Shown piece by piece: positions 16,760-25,600 of a stretch of 64,000 nucleotides of DNA. Positions within the stretch are counted from its first letter, which is position 1. The number at the start of each line of letters is the position of its first letter. Made by a program: the position numbers and the translations under genes. The notes below the pieces were generated by a model that worked only from the letters and a program-made list of their open reading frames with translations, was not told where the DNA came from and ran no database searches. This DNA is from JBFXAF01 sp050184585 (GTDB taxonomy: Bacteria; Pseudomonadota; Alphaproteobacteria; Rhizobiales; Rhizobiaceae). Location: the NCBI GenBank assembly GCA_050184585.1, contig JBFXAF010000010.1:90112-154111 (forward strand), in the 5' to 3' direction.

Positions 16760-16907
16760 GCGCGCGTCTTCCCGTCTCGAACTGGATGGAGAATTCGCGC
16801 GCTATGTAGGCGAAAGCCCGCGGCGCCGCAATGCGCCCGGCCGTCTGGTGTCACCTTGACCCGCCGACCCGCTCCCTGCAGTGTCGTGGAGGGTCGGGTG
16901 AAGCGCT

Positions 16908-17699
16908 ATGGCGGGCTATTTCGGCAGCGAGTTGCAGCAGGCGCTGCAGGCGAAATGCGAAGCGGCATGGCAGTGGTCGATGGAGACGCCCGGAGCCTGC
17001 AATTCGGGCCGGCTGGTGGGCACCGACGATCCTGAGCGCCTGGGCTGGGACTTGATCCTGAGGCGGCTTGCCGAAGACGGCGCATTCTCGTTCCGCATGC
17101 TGCCGGTCGACGTGGCAAGGGCGGCGGTCGAGCGGCTGAAGCCTGCCGGCTACCGGCTCGACCTGTGGGACGTCTTCATGGCAGGCCGTGAAGCGGCCAG
17201 CCCCAACGTCGACAAGATACTTGCGTCGGGACTGCCGCATGGATTTTCCGAGATGCCGGTCCTGACCGATGGCGCATCACGGGAGGCGGCCAGGATGCAG
17301 GCCTTCATGGCGGCGCAGGGAATATCCCCCTTTTCCGGCTCCCTCCTCGCCGGCGAGTTCGGCTCGGTCGTCACGATCCGCATCGCCGACGCCGACGGCG
17401 AACTAGCCGCCACCGCGCATGGCTACATGCCGCACAACCGGTACAGCCCTCTGAACCGCAGCGCTTGGGCCGGGCTGGTCGCGGTCGCCCCGAAACACCG
17501 CAGCTTGGGGCTTGGAACGTTCGTCACTGCGGGCATGATGGAAGGCTGCTTCTCGATCCTCGACGCCGAAACCGTCCACGCTTTCGCCTCAACGACGAAC
17601 ATGCCCTCACGGCGCATGCTCGAAGCCTGCGGTCTGCGCCACGAGCCCGGACTGACCGGCGGCATTGCCGTCACCGGCGCGGAACGCTTCACGCGGTAG
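16908..17699 (+). CDS. GNAT-family N-acetyltransferase
   Basis: 263 residues. The C-terminal half holds an acetyltransferase fold: GSVVTIRIADADGELAATAHG, then the acetyl-CoA pyrophosphate loop region VAVAPKHRSLGLGTFVTAGM (R/Q-x-x-G-x-G/A-like KHRSLGLG), and STTNMPSRRMLEACGL. The N-terminal half (about 1-130) is not recognised and may bind the acceptor. GGAGGG lies 13 bases before the ATG. Substrate unknown. Confidence 0.75.
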   Translation: MAGYFGSELQQALQAKCEAAWQWSMETPGACNSGRLVGTDDPERLGWDLILRRLAEDGAFSFRMLPVDVARAAVERLKPAGYRLDLWDVFMAGREAASPNVDKILASGLPHGFSEMPVLTDGASREAARMQAFMAAQGISPFSGSLLAGEFGSVVTIRIADADGELAATAHGYMPHNRYSPLNRSAWAGLVAVAPKHRSLGLGTFVTAGMMEGCFSILDAETVHAFASTTNMPSRRMLEACGLRHEPGLTGGIAVTGAERFTR

Positions 17700-17744
17700 C
17701 GCGCGGTGGCGGGACGCCGCCTACGTTTCGACCCCCGCCACGAG

Positions 17745-17775
17745 ATTGAACCAAATCTGAACGCCCAATTCAGCC
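17745..17775 (+). promoter_or_regulatory. Shared motif upstream of curlin gene 1
   Basis: ATTGAACC (17745-17752), CTGAAC (17757-17762) and TTCAGCC (17769-17775) occur in the same order upstream of the second curlin gene (18733-18769). Repetition before both curlin ORFs suggests a common regulator site or promoter element. Confidence 0.4.
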
Positions 17776-17850
17776 TGCATTCCTTCGCGCCCTCATAGCG
17801 TCCCCTCCGTCGCCAACAGCGCCCCCCGCGCCAAGACCGGAGAAAAGACC

Positions 17851-18285
17851 ATGACCCGCAAGCTGATCATCGCTGCCGCCATCGCCGCGCTCGTCGGAGT
17901 TTCGTCGGCGCCTGCCTTCGCCAACTCGATCTCGATCCAGCAGAATGGCTGGGGCCACGCCGCCGGAGGCGGCCAGAACGGCCGACACAACGTCATCGGC
18001 GTTCATCAGGGCGGCTGGTTCAACCAGGGAATCGCCAACCAGAACGGCCGCCGGAACACCGCTGCGATCGGTCAGGAAGGCTTCAACAACTACGGCGAGA
18101 CCAACCAGCGCGGCCGGAACAACGCCGCCGGCATCGGCCAGTTCGGCGCCAACCACAACGCCGTGATCAGCCAGGACGGCAACGGCAACGTGGCCGCCGG
18201 CGTGCAGGTCGGCAATGGCTGCTCGGCCAATGTGGTCCAGGCTGGCCGCGGCAATGTCTCGGCTTTCGTGCAGACCTGCAACTAG
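17851..18285 (+). CDS. csgA: CsgA-like curlin repeat protein
   Basis: 144 residues. Signal peptide (MTRKLIIAAAIAALVGVSSAPAFA, cut after AFA), then about five curlin repeats of the pattern Q-x-G-x-x-N-x-(A/V)-x-I (SIQQNGWG, GQNGRHNVIGVHQGG, NQNGRRNTAAIGQEG, NQRGRNNAAGIGQFG, SQDGNGNVAAGVQVG). Repeats like these stack into an amyloid beta-solenoid on the cell surface. Two cysteines near the end (GNGCSAN, QTCN) are unusual for curlins. It heads a cluster with csgH and a second curlin gene; the csgE/F/G secretion genes are not in the window. Confidence 0.85.
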   Translation: MTRKLIIAAAIAALVGVSSAPAFANSISIQQNGWGHAAGGGQNGRHNVIGVHQGGWFNQGIANQNGRRNTAAIGQEGFNNYGETNQRGRNNAAGIGQFGANHNAVISQDGNGNVAAGVQVGNGCSANVVQAGRGNVSAFVQTCN

Positions 18286-18298
18286 TCGGCTTCGCGCC

Positions 18299-18325
18299 AG
18301 CGGGAGGCTCCCGCAGCCTCCCGCT
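18299..18325 (+). other. Intra-operon hairpin between curlin gene and csgH
   Basis: Perfect 11-bp arms AGCGGGAGGCT/AGCCTCCCGCT with a 5-base loop and no U-run, placed between csgA and csgH. It may act as a partial terminator or a 3' stabiliser giving more CsgA than CsgH message. Confidence 0.6.
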
Positions 18326-18351
18326 CGCAATCTTCCCAACGGAGGAACACG

Positions 18352-18714
18352 ATGATGAAACGTTCAACGATCCTGATGTCGGCTGCCGCGATGCTCGTCT
18401 CGGCGGGCGTGGCCGCCGGTTCGGCTTCGGCGCCCTCCGACCGGGCGCTCGCCTGTGCGATCGAGGTCGATCGCGCCGCTGGCTTGGCCTCGATCGAAGT
18501 CACTGCCCGCAGCCGTTGGGCGACGACCGGCGAATACAGCTTCAGGCTCCGCGGCCCCGGCATGGACATCAACCAGGGCGGTTCCTTCCATGCCGCATCG
18601 GACGAGCGCGTCGTGCTTGGCTCGGTCACCGTGTCGACCGGCGGGCCAGCCTACAGGGCCACGCTCACCGTTTCGGTCGGCGACCGATCCGCCGCCTGCG
18701 AAAAGACCATCTGA
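18352..18714 (+). CDS. csgH: CsgH-like curli assembly inhibitor
   Basis: 120 residues. Signal peptide ending around AGSASA, then a roughly 95-residue beta-rich domain with two cysteines (ALACAIEV and SAACEKTI) placed to join the first and last strands. This matches CsgH, the alphaproteobacterial analogue of CsgC, a periplasmic chaperone that blocks early CsgA polymerisation. Its position between two curlin genes supports the call. GGAGG lies 6-10 bases before ATG 18352; ATG 18355 is the next codon. Confidence 0.78.
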   Translation: MMKRSTILMSAAAMLVSAGVAAGSASAPSDRALACAIEVDRAAGLASIEVTARSRWATTGEYSFRLRGPGMDINQGGSFHAASDERVVLGSVTVSTGGPAYRATLTVSVGDRSAACEKTI

Positions 18715-18732
18715 CGGCCGCCGCCCGCGTGA

Positions 18733-18769
18733 ATTGAACCTGAACCGCGCGTTGGAACCCGGTTCAGCC
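18733..18769 (+). promoter_or_regulatory. Shared motif upstream of curlin gene 2, with dyad
   Basis: ATTGAACC (18733-18740), TGAACC and TTCAGCC (18763-18769) as upstream of curlin gene 1. Here CTGAACCG (18740-18747) and CGGTTCAG (18760-18767) also form an 8-bp inverted repeat with a 12-base spacer. Confidence 0.4.
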
Positions 18770-18829
18770 GCAGGCAGTCAAGATCATCACATCGGCCCGC
18801 ACACGGCCGCCACCGCCTGGAGAAATATC

Positions 18830-19240
18830 ATGAAGACCCGGATCGCTCGCACCCTCGCTGCAGCCGCCATCGCCCTCGGCGTCGCCGCTCCTCTTGCCGG
18901 CCCCGCATTCGCCGGCGGCTCGTTCACGATCCAGGTCTTCACCAATGACCCGCGAGAGGCTGCGGCCCTGCGCGGCAGCCTCGCGGCGATTGCCGCCGGC
19001 AAGGGCGTCCGGGGCAGCGGCATCTACCAGCGAGGCACCGGCAACGCGGCCGGCCTCATGCAGAACGGGCAAGGCAACTACGGTCTCGTGATGCAGGAAG
19101 GCCAGGGACATACCGGCACCGTGTCGCAAAACGGCAACGGCAACATCCACGGCCTGTTCCAGTTCGGCAGGAACACCACGAGCCATGTCGCCCAGACGGG
19201 CCATGGCAAGGCAGGCGCGACGATCCAGTTCGGCTGGTGA
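18830..19240 (+). CDS. Second curlin repeat protein (CsgA/CsgB-like)
   Basis: 136 residues. Signal peptide ending GPAFA, a non-repeat N-terminal part (SFTIQVFTNDPREAAALRG), then curlin repeats from about residue 64: YQRGTGNAAGLMQNG, QGNYGLVMQEG, QGHTGTVSQNG, NGNIHGLFQFG, ending ATIQFGW. The distinct N-terminal segment suggests a nucleator (CsgB-like) or minor fibre subunit rather than the main fibre protein, but this is inference. CTGGAGAA lies just before the ATG. Last gene of the cluster, followed by a hairpin terminator. Confidence 0.78.
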   Translation: MKTRIARTLAAAAIALGVAAPLAGPAFAGGSFTIQVFTNDPREAAALRGSLAAIAAGKGVRGSGIYQRGTGNAAGLMQNGQGNYGLVMQEGQGHTGTVSQNGNGNIHGLFQFGRNTTSHVAQTGHGKAGATIQFGW

Positions 19241-19249
19241 GACGGCTTT

Positions 19250-19269
19250 GGGGCGGCGTTTGCCGCCCC
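19250..19269 (+). terminator. Hairpin terminator between curli cluster and convergent VOC gene
   Basis: Perfect 8-bp stem GGGGCGGC/GCCGCCCC with a 4-base loop, 10 bp after the curlin stop and 8 bp before the stop of the convergent VOC gene. The T-run is poor, so termination efficiency is uncertain; it may serve both strands. Confidence 0.6.
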
Positions 19270-19276
19270 TCCCGAA

Positions 19277-20038
19277 TTACCGCCTGTCCGCGGTCAGGCC
19301 GAAGGCCGCACCCTGCGCGTCGACAGCGTTGCATGCCCAGGCGCCGCCCGGCACTTCGACAGGCTCGAAAATCACCTTGCCGCCCTTCGCCTTGACGCGA
19401 TCGAGAGCAGCGTCCAGTTCCGGCACGATGAAATAGAATCCCCAGGCCGACACCGGCATCGTCTCAGGCTTGTTCATCATGCCGCCGATCGCCTCCTTGC
19501 CCGCGGCGAAGAGCTGGTAGTCGCCCATCTCGCCCATCGGGATTGTCTGGTCCTTTGTCCAGCCGAAGACCTTGGCGTAGAAGTCGAAAGCCTTCTTCCA
19601 GTCCGCCGACATAAGTTCGTGCCAGCCGACGAATCCCGGCTTTATCGGCGCCGGTCCGCCGCCCTCCATCCCGGGCTTCATGATCATGAAATGCGCACCC
19701 TGCGGATCGGCCACGACCGCGAAGCGGCCGACTTCGGGAATGTCCAGCGGGCCGTGGTGGATCGAGCCGCCCGCGGCGACGACGGTCTTCGCCGTAGCAT
19801 CGACATCGTCCGTGTAGACGTAGCCCATCCAGGCTGGCGGTGCGCCCTTCGCCGCTTCGGGGGTCGCTATGATCCCGGCGACGCCGCGCCGGTCCATGTT
19901 CATCACCATGTAGTCGGAGCCGGGACCGCCGAAGGGTTCAGGCTTCCAGCCGACCACATGAGCGTAAAAATCCGTCGCCGCCCTCGGATCGGTGGTCACC
20001 AGTTCGTACCAGAAGAATGTGCTCGGGAAATCGGACAT
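19277..20038 (-). CDS. VOC-family protein with two glyoxalase-like domains
   Basis: 253 residues from MSDFPSTFFWYELVTTDPRA (ATG 20038; ATG 20050 is in frame but has its AGG directly against it). Two tandem vicinal-oxygen-chelate modules, starting FFWYELVTTDPRAATDFY and GFVGWHELMSADWKKAFDFY, each ending with a glutamate- or glycine-rich strand (AFGLTADRR). These enzymes bind a metal and catalyse isomerisation, ring opening or antibiotic inactivation. The substrate is unknown. It forms a two-gene unit with the single-domain VOC protein and is divergent from the HxlR regulator. Confidence 0.82.
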   Translation of the reverse strand: MSDFPSTFFWYELVTTDPRAATDFYAHVVGWKPEPFGGPGSDYMVMNMDRRGVAGIIATPEAAKGAPPAWMGYVYTDDVDATAKTVVAAGGSIHHGPLDIPEVGRFAVVADPQGAHFMIMKPGMEGGGPAPIKPGFVGWHELMSADWKKAFDFYAKVFGWTKDQTIPMGEMGDYQLFAAGKEAIGGMMNKPETMPVSAWGFYFIVPELDAALDRVKAKGGKVIFEPVEVPGGAWACNAVDAQGAAFGLTADRR

Positions 20039-20105
20039 GCGCAGGCTCATCCTCGGTTCAACGGATGCCGGGCCGCGGGTGAACCCCCGCAGCCCGGCGA
20101 AGCGA

Positions 20106-20534
20106 TCAGGCGGCTTCCGCGCCCTCGCCGGCCTCCATGGCAGCCATGTCCATCCACATCACCTCCCAGTGGTGGTGGTCCGGATCCTCGAAGCTGCGAC
20201 CATACATGACGCCGTAGTCCTGCTGCGGCCCTGGATCGGCCTTTCCGCCGCCACGTGCCGCTTTCGCGACGAGTTGGTCAACATCGTCGCGCGACTCTGC
20301 TGACAGGCAAAGCAGCACCTGGCTCGTCTTCGACGCATCTGCAATCGGCTTCGAGGTGAACTGGCGATATTTGTCGTGGGTGACCAGCATCACGAAGATC
20401 GACGCGGAGATCACCATGCAGGCTGCGGTGTCGTCGGAGAACTGCGGGTTCTTGGTCGCCCCGATTGCTTCATAGAAGGCGATCGCCCTGTTCAGGTCGG
20501 CCACGGGCAGGTTCACGAAAATCATCTTTGACAT
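20106..20534 (-). CDS. VOC-family protein (glyoxalase/bleomycin-resistance-like)
   Basis: 142 residues from ATG 20534, with AGGAG 9 bases upstream; a GTG at 20543 is also in frame. One VOC domain: MIFVNLPVADLNRAIAFYEAIG, then GRSFEDPDHHHWEVMWMD with the conserved histidine/glutamate metal-ligand region. The alanine/glutamate tail AAMEAGEGAEAA is outside the domain. Leads the VOC pair and starts 42 bp from the HxlR gene, its likely regulator. Confidence 0.85.
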   Translation of the reverse strand: MSKMIFVNLPVADLNRAIAFYEAIGATKNPQFSDDTAACMVISASIFVMLVTHDKYRQFTSKPIADASKTSQVLLCLSAESRDDVDQLVAKAARGGGKADPGPQQDYGVMYGRSFEDPDHHHWEVMWMDMAAMEAGEGAEAA

Positions 20535-20576
20535 GACTGGCACTCCTCTCGTTGGATTTGACGGACATAGCGCATC

Positions 20577-21281
20577 ATGTTATCTATGGCAACCATGAAG
20601 TTAGAAAAAATAACTCATAGCTCCGACTCACCGAAACGTCGCTATGACGACGCCTGCGGCACCGCTCATGCCCTTGACCTGATCGGGGAGCGCTGGGCGC
20701 TGCTCGTGGTTCGCGAGCTGATGTTCGGTCCGAAGAGATTTGGCGATCTGAGGACCGACCTGCCCGGCATTAGCGCCAATGTGCTGACGCAACGGCTTGA
20801 GGGACTGGAGGCATCCGGCGTCGTACGCCGCCGGAAGCTGCCGCCGCCGGCCTCCGTGCAGGTCTACGAACTCACGGAATGGGGCTACGAAGCCGAGGAG
20901 ATCATCCAGGTCATGGGCCGCTGGGCCATTCGGTCACCCTCGCACGACCCGACCCTTCCGATCAGTTCGGCGGCGCTGATGTCGTCTTTCCGCACCATGT
21001 TTGCCCCCTCAAAGGCAGCGGACCTCGAGGCAAGCATCGGTGTCGTGTTCGGCGACGAGACCTTCCTCGTCCGCATCGCGCAGGGCCGGCTGTCCGTGAC
21101 GCGAGGGCCGGTGGACGGAGCTGGCACGGTCTTTTCCGGCACACCCCCTGCCCTCGGTGCAGCCGTCTATGACGGCCAGCCGCTCGAAGACCTGGCCCAC
21201 GCCGGCACGCTGTCGGTGTCCGGTGACCGGGCGCTCGCCGAACGTTTCCTGACCTTGTTCGTGCTTCCGCCGAAGGCGTAG
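20577..21281 (+). CDS. HxlR-family transcriptional regulator with C-terminal SCP2-like extension
   Basis: 234 residues. Winged helix domain at about 25-115: CGTAHALDLIGERWALLVVRELMFGPKRFGDLR, then ISANVLTQRLEGLEASGVVRRR. Unlike 110-residue HxlR proteins it has a second domain (about 130-234) resembling an SCP2/ligand-binding fold (VRIAQGRLSVTRGP, LSVSGDRALAERFL). The conserved cysteine C28 near the start of the HTH may sense electrophiles or oxidants. Divergent from the two VOC genes, which it probably represses. ATG 20586 and 20595 are alternative starts. Confidence 0.85.
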   Translation: MLSMATMKLEKITHSSDSPKRRYDDACGTAHALDLIGERWALLVVRELMFGPKRFGDLRTDLPGISANVLTQRLEGLEASGVVRRRKLPPPASVQVYELTEWGYEAEEIIQVMGRWAIRSPSHDPTLPISSAALMSSFRTMFAPSKAADLEASIGVVFGDETFLVRIAQGRLSVTRGPVDGAGTVFSGTPPALGAAVYDGQPLEDLAHAGTLSVSGDRALAERFLTLFVLPPKA

Positions 21282-21356
21282 CGACGTGGGTCGCAACACC
21301 CGCTTAACTGTTCGGAGGCTACAACGCTGGCGGGAAAAGCCGCTGCGGCGGTCTGC

Positions 21357-22643
21357 GTGGACTGGTCGGACGTGACGAACGCATTTCTGCTGCTGGCCGA
21401 GGCGGCGCTCTATTTCGGCGCCATGGCCATCCTCTTCCGCCTGAGGAAAAGGATCGGCATCGGCGTCTTCATGTGCGCGCTGGCGGTCATGCACTTCCTC
21501 GAGACCTACCTCGCCAGCGTCTTCTACGTCGCCGTTCCGATGGGCATGCTGTCGCCGGGTTCGACCGTGCTCTTCTCCGGAAAGCTCGCCATGCTGCTCC
21601 TCCTCTACATCAAGGAGGACGCCGCGACCGTCCGCCAGCCGATATACGGCTTGCTCCTGGGCAATGTGCTGATGATCGGCCTGGTCCTGCTCCTTCGATT
21701 CCACGACATTGCCGCCCTGCCCTCCGGCGCCGTCCCCGACATTGCGTTCATCGACGGAATGGGCGGGCTGATGGTTTGGGGAACGGGGCTTCTCTTCGTC
21801 GACGCGATCCTGATAATCCTGCTCTATGAGCGGCTCGGACGCACGTTGGGACGGCGGCTCTTCCCTCGCATCGCCATATCGGTCGCGGCGATCCTCACTT
21901 TCGACCAGCTCGGCTTCTGGACGATGCTTCATTTCGCGGCCGGCGCGCCTGTCGACGTCCTGGTTGGCGGCTGGGTTGGCAAGATGGTGGCGGCGATGGT
22001 CTACAGTGCCATGCTGACCGCCTATCTGCGCTGGTTCGAGCGCGCCGACGTCGCCGCGCCGCGCGGGTTGACCGACGTCTTCGAGATTCTGACGTTCCGC
22101 GAGCGCTACGAGGCTCTGGTGGAACACGCGGGACGCGACTCGTTGACCGGCCTTCTTCACCGAGGCCGTTTCGATGAGCAAGGAACGATTGCTCTCTCGG
22201 ATGTCCGGCGGACCGGGCGGCCGCTCAGCTTGCTCATCGTCGACGTCGACCACTTCAAGGCCATCAACGACCGCTATGGCCATGCCGAAGGCGACCGCTG
22301 CCTGAAGATCATCGCCGGCACCCTGCTCCGGACAGTCGGTCCCGACGATACGGTCTTCCGCATCGGCGGCGAGGAGTTCGCCATCCTCTGCGCCCATCCG
22401 CACGCCCTCGCACGACTGCTCGGCGAGACGATCCGCCAGGCGGTTGCCACTGCGTCCGGTTCCGACGCCCCCCGCTGTACCGTGAGTGTGGGTGTCGCAA
22501 CCGCCACGCCTGTCACACGCTCGCTGACCGATCTCTTCGCGATCGCCGACATGCGGCTCTACGCCGCCAAGGACGGTGGCCGTGATCGAGTCGTCGGAGA
22601 GGACGCCGCGGCAGGGCGGCGGCGCCGCCTCCCTGCCGCGTGA
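21357..22643 (+). CDS. Membrane-anchored GGDEF diguanylate cyclase
   Basis: 428 residues from GTG 21357. About six hydrophobic helices in residues 5-225 (an MHYT/MASE-like sensor of unknown type) precede a GGDEF domain: DSLTGLLHRGRF, VDVDHFKAINDRYGHAEGD and the active motif GGEEF. An intact GGEEF suggests it makes cyclic di-GMP from two GTP. The residues 5 upstream of the motif are GPDD rather than RxxD, so the inhibitory product site is missing. The stop is 7 bp from the stop of the convergent RND gene. Confidence 0.9.
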   Translation: MDWSDVTNAFLLLAEAALYFGAMAILFRLRKRIGIGVFMCALAVMHFLETYLASVFYVAVPMGMLSPGSTVLFSGKLAMLLLLYIKEDAATVRQPIYGLLLGNVLMIGLVLLLRFHDIAALPSGAVPDIAFIDGMGGLMVWGTGLLFVDAILIILLYERLGRTLGRRLFPRIAISVAAILTFDQLGFWTMLHFAAGAPVDVLVGGWVGKMVAAMVYSAMLTAYLRWFERADVAAPRGLTDVFEILTFRERYEALVEHAGRDSLTGLLHRGRFDEQGTIALSDVRRTGRPLSLLIVDVDHFKAINDRYGHAEGDRCLKIIAGTLLRTVGPDDTVFRIGGEEFAILCAHPHALARLLGETIRQAVATASGSDAPRCTVSVGVATATPVTRSLTDLFAIADMRLYAAKDGGRDRVVGEDAAAGRRRRLPAA

Positions 22644-22649
22644 ACGCCG

Positions 22650-25600
22650 TCAGTGAGCGGCGGCATGTGACGCAGCCGGCAGGGTATCGTCCGGGCGCGG
22701 CTTCAGTTCCCTCCGTGCGATGAACGAATAGAACATCGGCACAACGAAGAGCGTGAACATCGTGCCTATCAGTATGCCCGTGAAGATCACAAGGCCCATC
22801 GAGTAGCGGGCGGCGGCTCCAGCTCCGGCAGCGACGATCAACGGCACGACGCCGAGCGACATCGCCGCTGTGGTCATCAGGATCGGCCTGAGCCGCACCT
22901 TCGCCGAAGCGATGATCGCCTCGGTGCGCGACAGGCCCTGCGCCTCGCGCTGCTGGTTGGCGAACTCGACCAGCAGGATGCCGTGTTTGGTGATCAGCCC
23001 AATCAACGTGATCAGGCCCACCTGGGTGTAGATGTTCAGCGTGCCGAGCCCGATGTTCAGCGGTACAATCGCTCCGAAGATCGAAAGCGGCACCGACATC
23101 ATGATGATCAGTGGATCACGGAAGCTCTCGAACTGGGCGGCAAGCACCAGGTAGATCACGACAACGGCCAGCGCGAAGGCGATGGCGATGGTGTTGCCCT
23201 GCTCGATTTCCAGTCGCGACTGGCCCGAATAGTCGATGAAGAAGCTCTCCGGCAGCGTCGATCGAGCGATGTTCTGGATTGCGCCCAGACCGTCGCCGGT
23301 CGTCACCCCCGGCATCGGCAACGCCGAGATCGTGGCCGAGTTGAGCTGGTTGAACTGTTCGATCGCCGCCGCCGTCACATTGGTGGAGATCTGGACGACC
23401 GCTGATAGCGGCACCATCTGTCCGGTCGCGCTGCGCACGAAGAACTCACCGAGCTTTTCCGGATTGTCCCGGTACTCCCGCGGCACCTGCATGATGATGT
23501 CGTAGCTGTTGGAATCGCGGTCGAACTGCGCAACGGCTCCGCCGCCGACGAGCAGGCTCAGCGTCGCGCCGATGTCGCGAATGGGCAGGTTGAGGGCCGC
23601 CGCCCGGTCGCGGTCGATGGTCACGGTGACCTGCTGGGCGTTGAAGGCGAGCGAATTCTGCACGATGATGAAGCGGCCGGTCGCCTGCGCTTCCAGCCGG
23701 ATTTTCTCCGCGACCTCGAAGACCTGGCTCGGATCGCCTGTCGACTGGATCACCACCGAGATCGGCAGCCCGCCCCCGGCTCCCGGCAACGATGGCGGCG
23801 CGAACACGAGCGCCTGCACGCCGGCCACCTTGGACAACCGGGCCTGGATGTCCTGCTGGATCTCGGCCTGCGAGCGGGTACGCTCGGACCAGTCGTCGAA
23901 GACCCAGACCGCGACTCCCGAATTTGTCGCCCCGCCGAAACCGACGATCGAGAAGTTGGCGTCGAGTTCGGGAATGTCCTGCGTGAGGTCGCGGATCTGG
24001 GCGGTGTAGAGTTCCGTGTAGTCGGTCGTTGCATAGGGCGGCGCGTTGACCAGCGCAAAGAGCGCGCCGGAATCCTCTTCCGGCGCCAGTTCGCTCGACG
24101 TCTTCATGAACAGGTATCCGGTCAGGCCGACGAGTACGAGCACGATCATCAGTGTCACCGGCCGATACTTCAGCGAGCCGGAGACCAGCCGTTCGTAACG
24201 GTTGGCGACTTTGTCAAAGGTGCGGTCGACGTAGCCCTGGAATCGGCTGTGGCCTCGGGTGAGGAGGCGTGCCGCCATCATCGGCGTGATGGTGAGCGCC
24301 ACCATCCCCGATATGACGACCGCGCCCGCAAGCGTTACGGCGAACTCGCGGAACAGCGAGCCGGTCAGCCCGCCGGTGAACGCCAGCGGCGCGAACACCG
24401 CGGCAAGCGTGATCGTCATGGCGACCACCGGTCCGCCGATCTCGGTCATGCCCTGGAAGGCCGCCTGGCGCGGGGTCAGGCCCTCCTCGATGTGGCGGTG
24501 GATGTTTTCGACCACCACGATCGCATCGTCGACGACGAGGCCGATCGCCAAGACCATGGCCAGCAGCGACAGGAGATTGATCGAATAGCCGAGCAGGAAC
24601 AGGAAGAAGCATACCCCGATAAGCGACAGCGGAATCGTCACGATCGGCATCAGCACCGATCGGAAAGAGCCGAGGAAGAGAAGTATGATCAGGACGACGA
24701 TGGCGACCGCTTCGGCAATCGTCTTGAACACCTCCTCGATGGAGGCGCTGATCGACTCCGTCGCGTCGTACATCAGCGAGATCGACATGCCGTCCGGCAG
24801 GGTGGCCTGGATCGCCGGCAGTTCGTTGATCACCGCCTCGGCCGTGTCGAGCGGATTGGCGGACGGCGTGGGGAAGACGCCGATGAAGGTCCCCGGCTGG
24901 CCGTTGAAGTTGACGATCATGTCGCGGTTCTCGGCCGCGAGTTCGACGGTCGCCACGTCGCGCAGGCGGACCACGCCATCGCCGGACGACTTCAGCGGCA
25001 GGGCGCCGAAGGCTTCCGGCGTCTGCAGCGTCGAGCGCATGGTGATCGAGTAGGCGACGTACTCGTTCTCGGTCTTGCCCGGCGCGGCGAGGAAGTTGGA
25101 GGCGTTGATCGCCGCGAGCACCTCGGTGGCGGTGAGGCCACGCGCGGCGAGCCTGATCGGATCGACCCAGACGCGCATCGAGTAGTTGGCCGCTCCCATG
25201 ATCTGGATCTCGGCGACACCCGGGATGGTCGACATGCGTGGGCGGATGACGCGCTCGATGTATTCGGTGAGCTGCTCCGCCGTCATGTTCGGATTCTGCA
25301 TCGTCAGGTACATCGTCGCGAACTGCATGCCCGTGCCCTTGACGATGGTCGGGTCCTCGGCATCGGCGGGGAGCTGGCTGCGCACCTGCTGGACCTTGGA
25401 CATGACCTCGGTCAGCGCCACGTCGGGGTTGGACCCGAGCTGCATCTGCACGGTCACGACGCTGGCCGATGGCCGGCTTTGGGATGTGACGTAGTCGATG
25501 TTCTCCGTGGTCGCGACGGCGGCGGCGATCGGCGAGGTGATGAACCCCTGGATTAGATCGGCGCTGGCCCCGGGGTAGACGGTCGTGACCGTGATCACGG

